Assembly: GCF_022750635.1 (NCBI RefSeq)
Contig: NZ_JAJKBG010000001.1
Span: forward strand, 124,001 to 188,000
Origin: Brevundimonas pishanensis
Lineage (GTDB): Bacteria; Pseudomonadota; Alphaproteobacteria; Caulobacterales; Caulobacteraceae
Reading direction: 5' to 3'
Length of the DNA: 64,000 nt
The notes under the pieces were generated by a model that saw nothing but the letters and a program-made list of their open reading frames with translations, ran no database searches and was not told where the DNA came from. Positions 25,455 to 35,018 of the stretch are shown in pieces; position 1 is the stretch's first letter; each line of letters opens with the position of its first letter. Both the position numbers and the translations under genes were made by a program.

Positions 25455-26363
25455 TCAGTCTTCGCTGCTGGCCGCTTCCGGTTTGCGGCGCGGGGCGCGG
25501 CGGCGCGGAGCCGGAGCGTCCTCGGCACTCTCTTCGATCGCAACCGGACGGGTCACAAAGCCCGGCAGGGAGGCCGCGTCACGCGACAGTGCGTCGGCAT
25601 CGCCGGAGGCTTCTGCCGGTGCTTCGTTGCGTGGACGGCGGCTGCGCGACGGGCGCGGTGCGGGCGCATCCTCGTTACGGACATTCTCCTGAGCCGGAGC
25701 GTCGGTGCCCGATGCCTCAACCGGTGCGGGGGCGTCGCCCTCGGCGGTTGCGTTATCTTCGCCGTTGTTTTCCTGGGCTTCGCCGTTGTCGTAGCGGCGG
25801 CCGCGTTCGTCACGGCGACGCTCCCAGCGTTCGCGACGGCTTTCACGACGGCTACCATCGCGGTTTTCGCCTTCGGCTTCGGTCTCGCCACGTTCCGCAC
25901 GCTCGGCACGTTCGCGTTCGCGCTGGGCTTCGCGTTCGGCGCGTTCGGCCTGACGGCGGGCTTCTTCTTCGGCGCGACGCTCTTCGGCCTGCTGGGCGGC
26001 GATGATGGCAGCGGCCTGTGCGCCGGATTCATCTTCGAAGTCGATGTCGAATCCTTGGCCAGCCTGTTCGCGCTGGGCGATCTCGCTTACCGAGCGCAGC
26101 GGCTGAAGCGCGCGCAGGACGCGGAAATAGTGCTCGGCGTGTTGGGTGTAGTTTTCGGCCAGAACGCGGTCACCAGCGGCAGACGCATCCCGCGCCAGCT
26201 GCATATAGCGTTCATAGACCGTCTGGGCGTTACCCCGGACCTTGATGTTCTCGGGCCCTTGCGAGTCCCACGAACGGTTCGGGTTTGTTGCATTGGCGTT
26301 GTTGCCACCGCTCGGCTTGCGATTGCGGCCGCGCTGACGCTTCATGCCCTTGAAATCTCTCAT
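25455..26363 (-). CDS. DUF4167 protein, RNA-binding-like
   Basis: A 302-residue protein with a basic N-terminus MRDFKGMKRQRGRNRKPSGG. The DUF4167 core (about 30-100) includes NAQTVYERYMQLARDASAAG and AEHYFRVLRALQP. A very long charged, Arg/Glu-rich low-complexity half follows and ends acidic. The basic start and composition suggest nucleic acid binding, which is inferred. ATG 26363 was chosen over ATG 26345 and a far upstream frame start. Alphaproteobacteria often keep this gene next to prmC, as here. Confidence 0.75.
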   Translation of the reverse strand: MRDFKGMKRQRGRNRKPSGGNNANATNPNRSWDSQGPENIKVRGNAQTVYERYMQLARDASAAGDRVLAENYTQHAEHYFRVLRALQPLRSVSEIAQREQAGQGFDIDFEDESGAQAAAIIAAQQAEERRAEEEARRQAERAEREAQRERERAERAERGETEAEGENRDGSRRESRRERWERRRDERGRRYDNGEAQENNGEDNATAEGDAPAPVEASGTDAPAQENVRNEDAPAPRPSRSRRPRNEAPAEASGDADALSRDAASLPGFVTRPVAIEESAEDAPAPRRRAPRRKPEAASSED

Positions 26364-26684
26364 CGAGGATACCGTGCTGGTGCGGGTGACTGCCTTCGGC
26401 GGCAGCCGGAGCCCAAATCTTTGTTCCGCGCTTAGGGGCCAATCCCCATCGCGTTTTGTTCGGAAAAGCGTATGTCGCCCTGTGGTCCGCCGCGCCTCGG
26501 TGGCCCGACCATCACATTCCCAGCCACACATACGCAGGACGTCTTGGGGTCCGGCTCTGTTGTGTTTGAGTGGGAGACAGCAAGGACTTAGCGCGTCAAT
26601 GCGGTCTTTGCCAAGCCCATTATTGAAAGGGGGCAGCAAACCCTTCGGTCAACTGCCCCTCAATTCGTCTATCAAGCGCGCCGT
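26364..26684. other. prmC-DUF4167 spacer
   Basis: A 321-bp interval with no supported gene. It contains a hairpin GGGGCAG 26630-26636 / CTGCCCC 26653-26659 just past the prmC stop, which could terminate prmC. It presumably also holds the DUF4167 promoter, though I could not pick out boxes. Confidence 0.4.
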
Positions 26685-27593
26685 TTAGGCCGCGTCAGGG
26701 CGCGGCGTGGTGCGCGGATCGGGGCCATTGGTGACCACGCGGTCACGGTCTCCCAGATCCTTGACAACCTTTACTTCGCTAAAGCCGGCCGCTTCGAACA
26801 GCGCCTTGACCTGTTCGCCCTGATCCCAGCCGATTTCGACAGCGAAGATGCCGTTCGGGCGCAGGACACGCTTAATCTCGGGGGCCAGATCGCGGTACGG
26901 ATCAAGGCCGTCCTCGCCGCCGTCAAGTGCGATATGCGGGTCGTGGTCACGCACTTCGGGGTCCAGCGTTGCGATATGGGCGGTCGGGATATAGGGCGGG
27001 TTGGACACCACCAGATCGAAGCTGTCGTCGGCAAAGCCTGTGGCCCATTCCGTGCGCAGGAAGGTGCAGCGGTTGTTGAGGTCCAGATTGGCGGCGTTCT
27101 CGCGGGCCACGGCGATAGCTTCGCTCGAAATGTCGGTGCCGACACCGCGAGCGCCCGCGCGTTCGGCCAGCGTCGCCAGCAGAATAGCGCCCGAGCCCGT
27201 GCCCAGATCAGCCATTTCAAAGCTTTGGTTGGCATCGAAGGCCAAGGTCACGATGTCGAGGATGACTTCGGTATCGGGGCGCGGGCTAAGCACGTCTGGG
27301 GTGACGTTCAGCATGATCTTCCAGAAACCCTTCTTGCCAAGGATTTTGGAAACCGGCTCGCGGCGCAGACGACGGTCCAGCAGGCTTTCCATCTGGGCGC
27401 TCTGCTCGGGGGTGACCGCGCGGTACGGATCGTTCAGGATGTCCACACGACCAGCGCCCGTCGCCGCTTCCAACAGGATGCGGGCGTCGATGGAGGGGCT
27501 GTCGATACCTGCAGCCTTGAGGCGCGCCTGAGCGTCCTTCCAGGTTGTCAGAAGGGTGGCACCGGTGGTCGAGTTGGAGGAGGTCGAGTTCAT
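26685..27593 (-). CDS. prmC: Release factor glutamine methyltransferase
   Basis: Methylates the Gln of the GGQ motif in release factors, using SAM. The 302 residues have an N-terminal helical domain and a Rossmann methyltransferase domain with ADLGTGSGAILLATLAE and the diagnostic SNPPYIP. ATG 27593 begins MNSTSSNSTTGATLLTTW; the frame further upstream overlaps yihY and is not family-like. prfA, its substrate gene, lies upstream on the same strand but is separated by the opposite-strand yihY-like gene. Confidence 0.92.
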   Translation of the reverse strand: MNSTSSNSTTGATLLTTWKDAQARLKAAGIDSPSIDARILLEAATGAGRVDILNDPYRAVTPEQSAQMESLLDRRLRREPVSKILGKKGFWKIMLNVTPDVLSPRPDTEVILDIVTLAFDANQSFEMADLGTGSGAILLATLAERAGARGVGTDISSEAIAVARENAANLDLNNRCTFLRTEWATGFADDSFDLVVSNPPYIPTAHIATLDPEVRDHDPHIALDGGEDGLDPYRDLAPEIKRVLRPNGIFAVEIGWDQGEQVKALFEAAGFSEVKVVKDLGDRDRVVTNGPDPRTTPRPDAA

Positions 27594-27631
27594 GCGGATT
27601 GATTGGGGGCTCTTGCCCAAGATTTCAAGGC

Positions 27632-27656
27632 GGAACAGGTCCGGCGCAGGATCGTT
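27632..27656 (+). promoter_or_regulatory. EcfG-type promoter of yihY-like gene
   Basis: Exact GGAAC, 16 nt, CGTT. Initiation 6-8 nt beyond CGTT would fall at 27662-27664, only 3-5 nt before ATG 27667, giving a nearly leaderless mRNA. Confidence 0.55.
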
Positions 27657-27666
27657 CTGAACCGCC

Positions 27667-28962
27667 ATGGGTCGAAAAAAATCATCCGCCAAGCCCGTCG
27701 CGGCTTTGGCAAGTGTGTTCGGGGCGCTTTCTCGCGCAGCTGCTGCATCGGGTCGGCACAGTCGGGCCGCCAGTGTTCTGAAGTATGTGGGCGCAGCGGG
27801 CGGCGGCTTGATGGCCGGTGCGACGGCCGCCCACCTGCTCTACACCCAAGGCCACAGGGTCGGCATTGATCTGAGGCAGTACCGCCCCGCCGAAGTGGAC
27901 GAGACCAATACGCCGGAAAGCTATGACCGCGCCGAACCGGGGCGGGGTCGACTGGCTACAAGCCCCCTGAAAATCCCCTTCAAAGGCTGGATCGACATCC
28001 TGTGGCGGACGGCTATGGGCTTCTTCGGGGACCGTGTGTCTTTCGTAGCGGGTGGCATCACCTTCTTCATGCTGCTGGCACTGTTTCCCGCGATCGGTGC
28101 TTTCGTCACCATCTACGGTCTGTTCGCCAATCCGTCGGATGCTTGGGGGCGGCTGGATTTTATCTATGAGATGCTGCCCGGCAATGTCGCAGGCTTCCTC
28201 GGAAACGAGATGTCGCGTCTGGCCAGCAACTCGACCGGTACCCTGACCTTCACCCTGATCTGGACGCTTTTGCTGTCGCTCTGGGCGGCAAATGGCGGGG
28301 TGAAGACACTGTTTTACGGTTTGAACCTCGCCTATCACGAGGTCGAGAAGCGCAGCATCGTCAAATACAACCTGCTGTGCATGGGCTGCACGATCTCCGC
28401 GCTTCTGGCGGTGATGCTGACGTCTCTTCTGGTGGTCGGTGTGCCGGTCGTGATCGCGATCTTCGGCCTGCAAGAGGAATGGGCCTATCTGTCGCCTCTG
28501 CGCTGGCCCGTGCTGTTTGTGGTGTTCGTGGGCTTCCTCAACCTGATCTACCGCATCGGTCCCAGCCGCACCTCGCCGCGCTGGCGCTGGTTGACGCCGG
28601 GGGCGACGGTGGCTGCCGTGCTCAGTCTGGCGGTTTCCTTGCTGTTCAGCTGGTTCCTGACGAACTTTGTGCGCACGGACTCCTACGGCCCTCTTTCGGC
28701 AGCCATGGGTTTCCTGTTGTGGACGTGGATTTCGCTGCAGGTCGTGCTGATGGGGGCGCGCCTAAATGCCGAGATCGAGCACCAGACGGCCATAGACACC
28801 ACCGTCGGCAAGCCCAAGCCGCTGGGCGAGCGCGGGGCCGTTATGGCCGACAGCGTCGGGGCACGCCGCGGCAATCCGGCCGCGCTGGCTTTCACCCTCA
28901 AATACGCCGAGAGCCTTGGCGAGAAAATGGTCCGTCGTCGCCGCAAGTCGCCCCGCGTTTGA
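27667..28962 (+). CDS. YihY/BrkB-family inner membrane protein
   Basis: A 431-residue protein of the family once called ribonuclease BN; that enzymatic role was reassigned, so it is better called a membrane protein of unknown function. About six helices run from about 118 to 370, with family blocks SFVAGGITFFMLLALFPAIG and GPLSAAMGFLLWTWISLQVV. The N-terminal 100 residues form a basic, partly hydrophobic extension. An exact EcfG promoter ends 10 bp before the ATG, suggesting GSR control. It sits on the opposite strand between prfA and prmC. Confidence 0.85.
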   Translation: MGRKKSSAKPVAALASVFGALSRAAAASGRHSRAASVLKYVGAAGGGLMAGATAAHLLYTQGHRVGIDLRQYRPAEVDETNTPESYDRAEPGRGRLATSPLKIPFKGWIDILWRTAMGFFGDRVSFVAGGITFFMLLALFPAIGAFVTIYGLFANPSDAWGRLDFIYEMLPGNVAGFLGNEMSRLASNSTGTLTFTLIWTLLLSLWAANGGVKTLFYGLNLAYHEVEKRSIVKYNLLCMGCTISALLAVMLTSLLVVGVPVVIAIFGLQEEWAYLSPLRWPVLFVVFVGFLNLIYRIGPSRTSPRWRWLTPGATVAAVLSLAVSLLFSWFLTNFVRTDSYGPLSAAMGFLLWTWISLQVVLMGARLNAEIEHQTAIDTTVGKPKPLGERGAVMADSVGARRGNPAALAFTLKYAESLGEKMVRRRRKSPRV

Positions 28963-28979
28963 GGCGAACCTGCTAGGGC

Positions 28980-30047
28980 TTAGCCGAACTCGGCCTCGAG
29001 GTCGGCGAGGCGGGCGGCCTGGTCTTCGGCGATGAGGGCGTTCAGCATCGGGTCGAGGTCGCCCTCGAGGATTTGCGGCAGGCTGTGCAGGGTCAGGCCG
29101 ATACGGTGGTCGGTTACGCGCCCTTGCGGGAAGTTATAGGTGCGGATGCGCTCTGAGCGGTCGCCCGAGCCAACCTGCGACTTGCGGGCGTCCGAGCGGG
29201 CGTTGTCCTTGGCCTGACGCTGCATGTCGTAAAGACGGATGCGAAGGTTTTTCATCGCCTTGTCGCGGTTCACGTGCTGCGACTTTTCCGACGAGGTGAC
29301 GACGATGCCGGTCGGCAAGTGGGTGATGCGCACCGCAGAGTCAGTCTTGTTGACGTGCTGGCCACCGGCACCGGACGAACGATAGGTGTCGATCCGGATG
29401 TCCTTGTCGTGGATTTCGATCTCCACGTCCTCGACTTCTGGAAGGACGGCAACAGTGGCGGCGGAGGTGTGGATGCGGCCACCGGCCTCTGTGGTTGGCA
29501 CGCGCTGGACACGGTGCACGCCGGATTCAAACTTCAGACGCCCGAACACGCCATCGCCCGTTACCGTGGCGATGATTTCCTTATAGCCGCCCGCCTCGCC
29601 TTCTGTGGCGCTGTCGATTTCGACACGCCAGCCGACACTGGAGGCATAGCGCGAATACATGCGGAACAGGTCGCCGGCGAAGAGGGCCGCTTCGTCGCCC
29701 CCCGTACCGGCACGCACTTCCAGAACGGCCGAGGCTTTTTCATCGGCATCGCGCGGGGCCAGCAACAGAGCGACTTCGCGTTCCAGTTCCGGCAGGCGAT
29801 CTTTGAGCGCCTCCATCTCCTCGGCGACCATTTCTGCCATGTCCGGATCGGACGCCATCGCTTCCAGATCGACCATCTCCTGACGCGCCTTGGCCAGACC
29901 GGTTACCGCGTCGGCGACCGGCTTGAGTTCGGCGTGTTCTTTGGACAGGCGTACGATCTCGGCACCGTCCGTGGCGGCACCCATGCGGGCCTCCACCTCG
30001 TGGAAACGGTCAAGAACCTGATCAAGTCGAGCCTGTGGCAGTCGCAA
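28980..30047 (-). CDS. prfA: Peptide chain release factor 1
   Basis: Terminates translation at UAA and UAG. The 355 residues contain [15 protein letters not shown] with the catalytic GGQ near residue 230, and the family length is right. The start is TTG 30047 ([14 protein letters not shown]), supported by GGAG 7-8 nt upstream. Substrate of PrmC. Confidence 0.95.
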   Translation of the reverse strand: MRLPQARLDQVLDRFHEVEARMGAATDGAEIVRLSKEHAELKPVADAVTGLAKARQEMVDLEAMASDPDMAEMVAEEMEALKDRLPELEREVALLLAPRDADEKASAVLEVRAGTGGDEAALFAGDLFRMYSRYASSVGWRVEIDSATEGEAGGYKEIIATVTGDGVFGRLKFESGVHRVQRVPTTEAGGRIHTSAATVAVLPEVEDVEIEIHDKDIRIDTYRSSGAGGQHVNKTDSAVRITHLPTGIVVTSSEKSQHVNRDKAMKNLRIRLYDMQRQAKDNARSDARKSQVGSGDRSERIRTYNFPQGRVTDHRIGLTLHSLPQILEGDLDPMLNALIAEDQAARLADLEAEFG

Positions 30048-30270
30048 GGAAATACTCCGGTGTTGGGCGCGGTCTGAATACGCTGTAGCCGGTCAAAAAG
30101 TCCATGGCGCGGCCGATCACGCAGCCGATGGACAGATTGTGATGAGGCGTAACAAGAGCGTCAGACGTGTTGCGATAGGCGCGCCAACGCTTAGCTGTAG
30201 CTGTGTCTGTTGCGCGTCCTCTCCCCCTCCGGGCTCGCGCAGACCGCCGCATGACAGGGGATGGCAGACT

Positions 30271-30897
30271 ATGAACAAGCAACTTCTGGAGCCCGATATC
30301 GGGACCGGTTACGGAATCGACGACGATGCTTCGCGGCTGATTGCGCAGTACGACGCGCGTCTCGCGAAGGCCGGAGACGCCGGTCTTGCGCCGGAAGCGG
30401 ACGCTGAACTGCGCGCTCTGGCCCGTATTTTCGATTTGTCGGCAGAGGGACCTGCCGCCCAACTGTGGCCCCGTATTCGCTCGCTGTTGACCAAGCAAAT
30501 CCCTGCCTCGACCGCACAGGAAGACGTGATGACCCAAGAGCCGATGACCGTACTGGTGGTTGAAGACGATGCCGATGCCGCCACTGCTCTGACCGAGGCG
30601 CTGGACGATGCCGGGCATCGCGTGATCGGGCCATTCCACAATGCCGAAGCGGCCGAAGCGGCTACCGCGCTTCACCAGATTGATCTGGCCCTGCTGGATA
30701 TCAATCTGTCGGGCGAGAAAACGGGTGTCGATCTGGCCAAGAGCCTCAAGGCGCATTGGGGTGTGCCGATTATCTTCGTTTCGGGCGACGTGGCACAGGC
30801 TGCCCGACATTCCGATATCGCCGCAGCCATGATCATCAAACCTTATTCCGCCAATGACGTTCTGGGTGCCATCAGCCGGATCGAAAAGGCGCGCTAG
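30271..30897 (+). CDS. Single-domain response regulator with N-terminal extension
   Basis: A 208-residue protein. The receiver domain (about 90-205) has the acidic pair in VLVVEDDAD, the phosphoacceptor Asp in LALLDINLSG, the Thr/Ser position in IIFVSGD and the Lys in IIKPYS. There is no DNA-binding output domain. The first 88 residues are acidic and helical and match nothing I recognise. ATG 30271 gives MNKQLLEPDIG; a second ATG at MTQEPMTVLVVEDD would yield a bare receiver. No cognate kinase is adjacent. Confidence 0.75.
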   Translation: MNKQLLEPDIGTGYGIDDDASRLIAQYDARLAKAGDAGLAPEADAELRALARIFDLSAEGPAAQLWPRIRSLLTKQIPASTAQEDVMTQEPMTVLVVEDDADAATALTEALDDAGHRVIGPFHNAEAAEAATALHQIDLALLDINLSGEKTGVDLAKSLKAHWGVPIIFVSGDVAQAARHSDIAAAMIIKPYSANDVLGAISRIEKAR

Positions 30898-30943
30898 GGC
30901 TTTAGGTCTGGGCCGCAACGGTCGGCTGGTCGGAGGCTAACGC

Positions 30944-31717
30944 TTGGAAACCTTTATGCTGTTCCTGCTGGTCGGGATTTTGGCGCAGGCCGTCGATGGG
31001 GCGCTGGGCATGGCCTATGGCGTGATATCGTCGTCGGTGCTGCTGGCATTCGGTGTCCCGCCCGCCACGGCCTCGGCCAGTGTGCATGCCGCCGAGGTGT
31101 TCACCACCGCCGCCTCGGCGACCAGCCATGTCGCGCACAAGAACATCGAATGGCGGCTGTTCCTGCCGCTAACGATTGCGGGTGTGATCGGCGGGGTGCT
31201 GGGGGCCTATGTGCTGTCGGGCATCCAAGGCGACATCATCAAGCCGTTCGTGGTCCTGTATCTCGCCGCTATTGGCATCTGGATTTTGTGGAAGGCAGGT
31301 CATGGTGTGAAGCCGCGCCGTCTTCCGCGCTGGGTCACCGCGCCCTTTGGTCTGGTGGGCGGTTTTCTAGACGCCATCGGCGGAGGTGGCTGGGGGCCGA
31401 CGGTGACGTCGTCCATGATCGGCTCGGGCCAGGATCCCCGTCGCGCGATCGGTACCGTCAACACCGCCGAGTTCTTCCTGACCGTCGCCGTCTCGGCCAC
31501 CTTTGTCTGGGCACTGGTCACCGGACACTGGGAAGAGGCCGGTGCCTTGGAAAACCACGCGGCGGCTGTGGGGGGTCTGGTTGTCGGCGGGTTGATCGCT
31601 GCCCCGTTTGCAGGGCTGATCGTCAAGCGGGTTCCGCGCAAGCTGCTGACCTATGCGGTCGGCATCTTGCTGATTGGGCTTGCGATCTTTCAGGGCGTGA
31701 ACCTGATCCGGAGCTAA
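30944..31717 (+). CDS. TSUP-family (TauE/SafE) permease
   Basis: A 257-residue membrane protein with about eight helices. It shows the family repeats GALGMAYGVISSSVLLAFGV and GGFLDAIGGGGWGPTVTSSM. Members export sulfite, sulfoacetate or related anions, but the substrate is not predictable. The start is TTG 30944, with GGAGG ending 7 nt upstream; ATG 30956 is less well placed. It follows the response regulator by 46 bp and is closed by a terminator. Confidence 0.85.
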   Translation: METFMLFLLVGILAQAVDGALGMAYGVISSSVLLAFGVPPATASASVHAAEVFTTAASATSHVAHKNIEWRLFLPLTIAGVIGGVLGAYVLSGIQGDIIKPFVVLYLAAIGIWILWKAGHGVKPRRLPRWVTAPFGLVGGFLDAIGGGGWGPTVTSSMIGSGQDPRRAIGTVNTAEFFLTVAVSATFVWALVTGHWEEAGALENHAAAVGGLVVGGLIAAPFAGLIVKRVPRKLLTYAVGILLIGLAIFQGVNLIRS

Positions 31718-31720
31718 AAA

Positions 31721-31746
31721 AAAGGGAGCCGGTGGCTCCCCTTTCT
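31721..31746. terminator. Terminator between TSUP permease and GST genes
   Basis: AAAGGGAGCC / GGCTCCCCTTT (one bulged C), loop GGT. Flanking A and T tracts allow use from both sides. Confidence 0.8.
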
Positions 31747-31766
31747 TATGCATCTGAGGATGCGAC

Positions 31767-32366
31767 CTACTTTGGATAGGTTGCGACGAAACTAGGACGC
31801 TGTTCGATAGCCTCGCTGAAGGCCACGAGGTTCGGGTGCCCCGTCTTCCAGTCATAGTCGGGATGGCGGAAACCGATCCACGTCAGTGCGACACCGGCAG
31901 TGATGGTACCGATGTCGAACTGGTCGGCCGAAAGCGCTTCGGCTTCCAGAGCATCCAGAGCGCGGCCCATGTTGTTGGTCCAGCGATCAATCCACATGGC
32001 CGAGCGCTCGTTCTCGGGGCGCCGCTTTTCCAGCACCAGTTTGACGCCCATTTCCAGCCCCTGGTTGCCGAGCGTCTCAAGACGCTTCACGCGCAGCCAT
32101 TCAGCCGAACCCGAGGGCGGAAGCAGGTCATCGCCACCGCCCAGACGGTCGAGGTATTCGCAGATGACCGGACTGTCGGTCAGCGGTTGGCCGTCTTCGG
32201 CGATCAGGGTCGGGACCTGCACCACCGGATTGGTCGCCAGCAGTTCCGGCGCATTGGCATAGGGGTCAACCACCACCTCTTCGATCCGGTCGGACAGTCC
32301 CTTTTCGGTGGCCACGATACGGACCTTGCGGGCAAAGGGCGAAGGGGTGGTGATGTAGAGTTTCAT
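31767..32366 (-). CDS. Glutathione S-transferase family protein
   Basis: A 199-residue GST-fold protein. The thioredoxin-like N-terminal part opens with LYITTPSPFARKVRIVATEK, where Ser fills the usual catalytic Ser/Cys position. It continues with the cis-Pro segment VVQVPTLI and the DSPVICEYLD gamma-glutamyl site, then an all-helical C-terminal domain. The substrate is unknown. Last of a minus-strand series after ispG and the DUF333 gene. Confidence 0.88.
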   Translation of the reverse strand: MKLYITTPSPFARKVRIVATEKGLSDRIEEVVVDPYANAPELLATNPVVQVPTLIAEDGQPLTDSPVICEYLDRLGGGDDLLPPSGSAEWLRVKRLETLGNQGLEMGVKLVLEKRRPENERSAMWIDRWTNNMGRALDALEAEALSADQFDIGTITAGVALTWIGFRHPDYDWKTGHPNLVAFSEAIEQRPSFVATYPK

Positions 32367-32384
32367 AGGTCCACTCGGGCTGGA

Positions 32385-32648
32385 TTAGCGCTGGGTCGGA
32401 GCAACACAGCGGTTGTCACGGAATAGCGCCCATTCCTCGCATTGGCGACCGTCATTGAACACGCATACGCCATATTGACCGCCGTCCGACTGGGTACGAA
32501 TCTCGGAGCGGCCACCGGCTTCCTTGCAGTGGACCGAGGCGGGATTGGGCATGCCGATCATCTGCGGCTCGTCCTTCTCCTGCGGGGCACAGGCACCCAG
32601 CACGAGAAGCGGCAGGGCAACAAGCGGAGCGAGAGAAATGAGGCGCAT
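32385..32648 (-). CDS. DUF333 lipoprotein
   Basis: An 87-residue lipoprotein with a lipobox ending LGAC at about residue 20. The DUF333 core is NPASVHCKEAGG, GGQYGVCVFNDGRQCEEWAL and NRCV, with four cysteines likely paired as disulfides. Related domains occur in HslJ-adjacent or protease-inhibitor-like proteins, but the function is unsettled. It lies 11 bp after ispG and is probably co-transcribed. Confidence 0.8.
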   Translation of the reverse strand: MRLISLAPLVALPLLVLGACAPQEKDEPQMIGMPNPASVHCKEAGGRSEIRTQSDGGQYGVCVFNDGRQCEEWALFRDNRCVAPTQR

Positions 32649-32659
32649 GGCCGGACTCC

Positions 32660-33796
32660 TTAGGTCGTGGACAGTTCCGCGGCCTTGCGCGCCGCATCCA
32701 GTTCAGCGGCTTTCTCTTCAACCAGTTCCACGATGTGATCGATCATTCCGTCGTTCGCCTGCTTGTGGGCGATCTTGCCGTTCAGATAGACCATGCCCGA
32801 GCCTGCACCACCGCCGGTGAAACCGACGTCCGTATAGAGGGCTTCGCCCGGACCGTTCACCACGCAACCGATAACAGACAGCGACATCGGCGTGGCAATA
32901 TGGGCCAGCTTTTCTTCGAGGATGCTGACGGTCTCGATCACGTTGAAGCCCTGACGGGCACAACTGGGGCAGGCGATGATGTTCACGCCGCGATGGCGCA
33001 GGCCCAGCGACTTGAGAATATCGAAGCCGACCTTGATCTCTTCGACCGGATCGGCGGCCAGCGAGACGCGGATCGTGTCACCGATACCGGCCCACAGCAT
33101 GGAGCCCATGCCGATCGCCGACTTGATGGTGCCGGTGCGCAGTGGCCCTGCCTCGGTCACACCAAGGTGCAGGGGGCAGTCGATGGCCTCGGCCAATTGG
33201 TGGTAGGCCGCGACCGTCAGGAAGGGGTCGGACGCCTTTACCGAAATCTTGAACTCGTGGAAGTCGTTATCCTGAAGGATGCGGGCGTGGTTCAGCGCGC
33301 TTTCCACCATGGCGTCGGGGCAAGGCTCGCCGTATTTCTCAAGCAGTTCACGCTCGAGCGAGCCGGCGTTCACGCCGATCCGCATCGAGCAGCCATTATC
33401 GCGCGCGGCCTTGATGACTTCCTTCACGCGATCAGACGAGCCGATATTGCCGGGGTTGATGCGCAGGCAGGCCGCACCGGCTTCGGCGGCTTCGATACCG
33501 CGTTTGTAGTGGAAGTGGATGTCCGCCACGAGCGGCACCTTGGCCGCCTTGGCGATGGTTTTGAAGGCCGCGGTGGATTCCACATCCGGGCACGAGACGC
33601 GCACGATATCGGCCCCCGCCTCTTCCAGTTCACGGATCTGGTTGATCGTGGCATTGGCGTCGGAGGTCGGGGTGTTGGTCATCGACTGGACGCTGATAGG
33701 GGCGTCACCACCGACAAGCACATTGCCGACGCGGATCTGGCGGCTCTTGCGGCGCTCGATGTGGCGCCACGGGCGGACGTGGGTATGGTCTGACAT
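32660..33796 (-). CDS. ispG: 4-hydroxy-3-methylbut-2-enyl diphosphate synthase
   Basis: Fe-S enzyme of the MEP isoprenoid pathway (MEcPP to HMBPP). The 378 residues from ATG 33796 begin [18 protein letters not shown]. The [4Fe-4S] ligands are the two Cys of CPSCARQGF and the Cys of [10 protein letters not shown]. The frame extends to 33862 but is not family-like there. It lies downstream of rodZ, the same order as in E. coli. Confidence 0.95.
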   Translation of the reverse strand: MSDHTHVRPWRHIERRKSRQIRVGNVLVGGDAPISVQSMTNTPTSDANATINQIRELEEAGADIVRVSCPDVESTAAFKTIAKAAKVPLVADIHFHYKRGIEAAEAGAACLRINPGNIGSSDRVKEVIKAARDNGCSMRIGVNAGSLERELLEKYGEPCPDAMVESALNHARILQDNDFHEFKISVKASDPFLTVAAYHQLAEAIDCPLHLGVTEAGPLRTGTIKSAIGMGSMLWAGIGDTIRVSLAADPVEEIKVGFDILKSLGLRHRGVNIIACPSCARQGFNVIETVSILEEKLAHIATPMSLSVIGCVVNGPGEALYTDVGFTGGGAGSGMVYLNGKIAHKQANDGMIDHIVELVEEKAAELDAARKAAELSTT

Positions 33797-33870
33797 GTCT
33801 GCCGATACATAGGACGAGGCGAGCCCTAAGACTACGCCTCTGATACAAACTTTCCGTGTCAACCTTTGGC

Positions 33871-34929
33871 CTATTGGACCGCTGGCGGAACCGGAGCGGA
33901 GGTGGTGGAGGCAACTGGTGCCGCAGCCTGCGCCGCAAGTGCCGTGCGCGCGCGGGCTTCAGCCTCGGCGGCGGCGGCGGCACGGCTCTCTGCTTGGCGT
34001 CCCTGGGCCAGCGCTTGCGCGTTCAGACGCGACAGCGGTGTCTGGTTGTCAGGCAAGGCCTCTGCTAGCTCGCCGTTCAGATAGACCGAGAAGGCCGCCG
34101 GATCGGATACGTCGATCGTTGCCTGAACATTCATCGGTGCGCGCCAGCTGTCACCGGCGGCAAGTTGGCGGGCGAACAGGACACGACCATCGCCCTGACG
34201 GACGACAAGGGTGGCGGGCTTGGTCGCCTGCAGGGTGGTGATGGAGTTGGTCGCAGGCGCGCCATAAAGCGCTCCGCGGGGATTGAAGGCGGCCTGCACA
34301 GGCGGGGCCGGTGCAACGACCGCGGCCGCCGCGTCGGGATCGTCAGTCATCAGCTGATCTTCAAGACCGCGCGTAATGTAGAGCGGCGGAACCGTCTGGT
34401 CTGGCGGAGCCGCCTGCGGGCCGCCGAGCACCAGCACTTCATCCTCACCGCTCGGCTCGGTCGCCCAGGCCTTGGGAATGGAGGCGAGATCGGACGGGTG
34501 CGGAGGCTCGATGCGCGTCAGGCGTTGGAATATGTTCCACGACACCACCGCCAGCCCCAGTGCGGCCACGACGGCCAAAATAGCGGGCGAGCGGCGACGC
34601 ATCTCCTGAAAGGCTGCGCCGGTCGGCGCCTGAAGGGTGGCACCCGGTTCGGGGTTCTCGCGCTTGTAGTCTTCGACCGCTTCTAGCTCGTCGAGACCAA
34701 GCACCTGCGCATAAATGCGCACATAGCCCATGGTGAAGATGCGCGACGGCAGGCTGGACTGATCGCCCTGCTCGATCGCCTTCAGGAAGCGGGTGTGGAC
34801 CCGCGTCTTGGTCGACAGATCGGCAAAGGACATCCCCGACGCCAGTCGCGCCGCACGCAGGCGCTCCCCGAGGGGCGAACCCTCTGGCGCACTATCGAAC
34901 TGGGACGGCGCGGGCCGGTCCTGATCCAT
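33871..34929 (-). CDS. rodZ: RodZ-like helix-turn-helix membrane protein
   Basis: Cytoskeletal adaptor linking MreB to the cell-wall machinery in its family. The 352 residues start at ATG 34929. A Cro/HTH_25 domain (about 20-95, with [20 protein letters not shown]) precedes one membrane helix (about 115-135). A periplasmic DUF4115-type domain (about 230-300) follows, then an Ala-rich charged tail. Placement before ispG supports the call. Confidence 0.82.
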   Translation of the reverse strand: MDQDRPAPSQFDSAPEGSPLGERLRAARLASGMSFADLSTKTRVHTRFLKAIEQGDQSSLPSRIFTMGYVRIYAQVLGLDELEAVEDYKRENPEPGATLQAPTGAAFQEMRRRSPAILAVVAALGLAVVSWNIFQRLTRIEPPHPSDLASIPKAWATEPSGEDEVLVLGGPQAAPPDQTVPPLYITRGLEDQLMTDDPDAAAAVVAPAPPVQAAFNPRGALYGAPATNSITTLQATKPATLVVRQGDGRVLFARQLAAGDSWRAPMNVQATIDVSDPAAFSVYLNGELAEALPDNQTPLSRLNAQALAQGRQAESRAAAAAEAEARARTALAAQAAAPVASTTSAPVPPAVQ

Positions 34930-35018
34930 CAATCGGGGTATCCATCACGTGGCACAATCAATGTGCCGTCGTCTGTTCGCTTAAACGAGGCGGGCGAAGG
35001 GTTCAACGCCGTAAGGCG

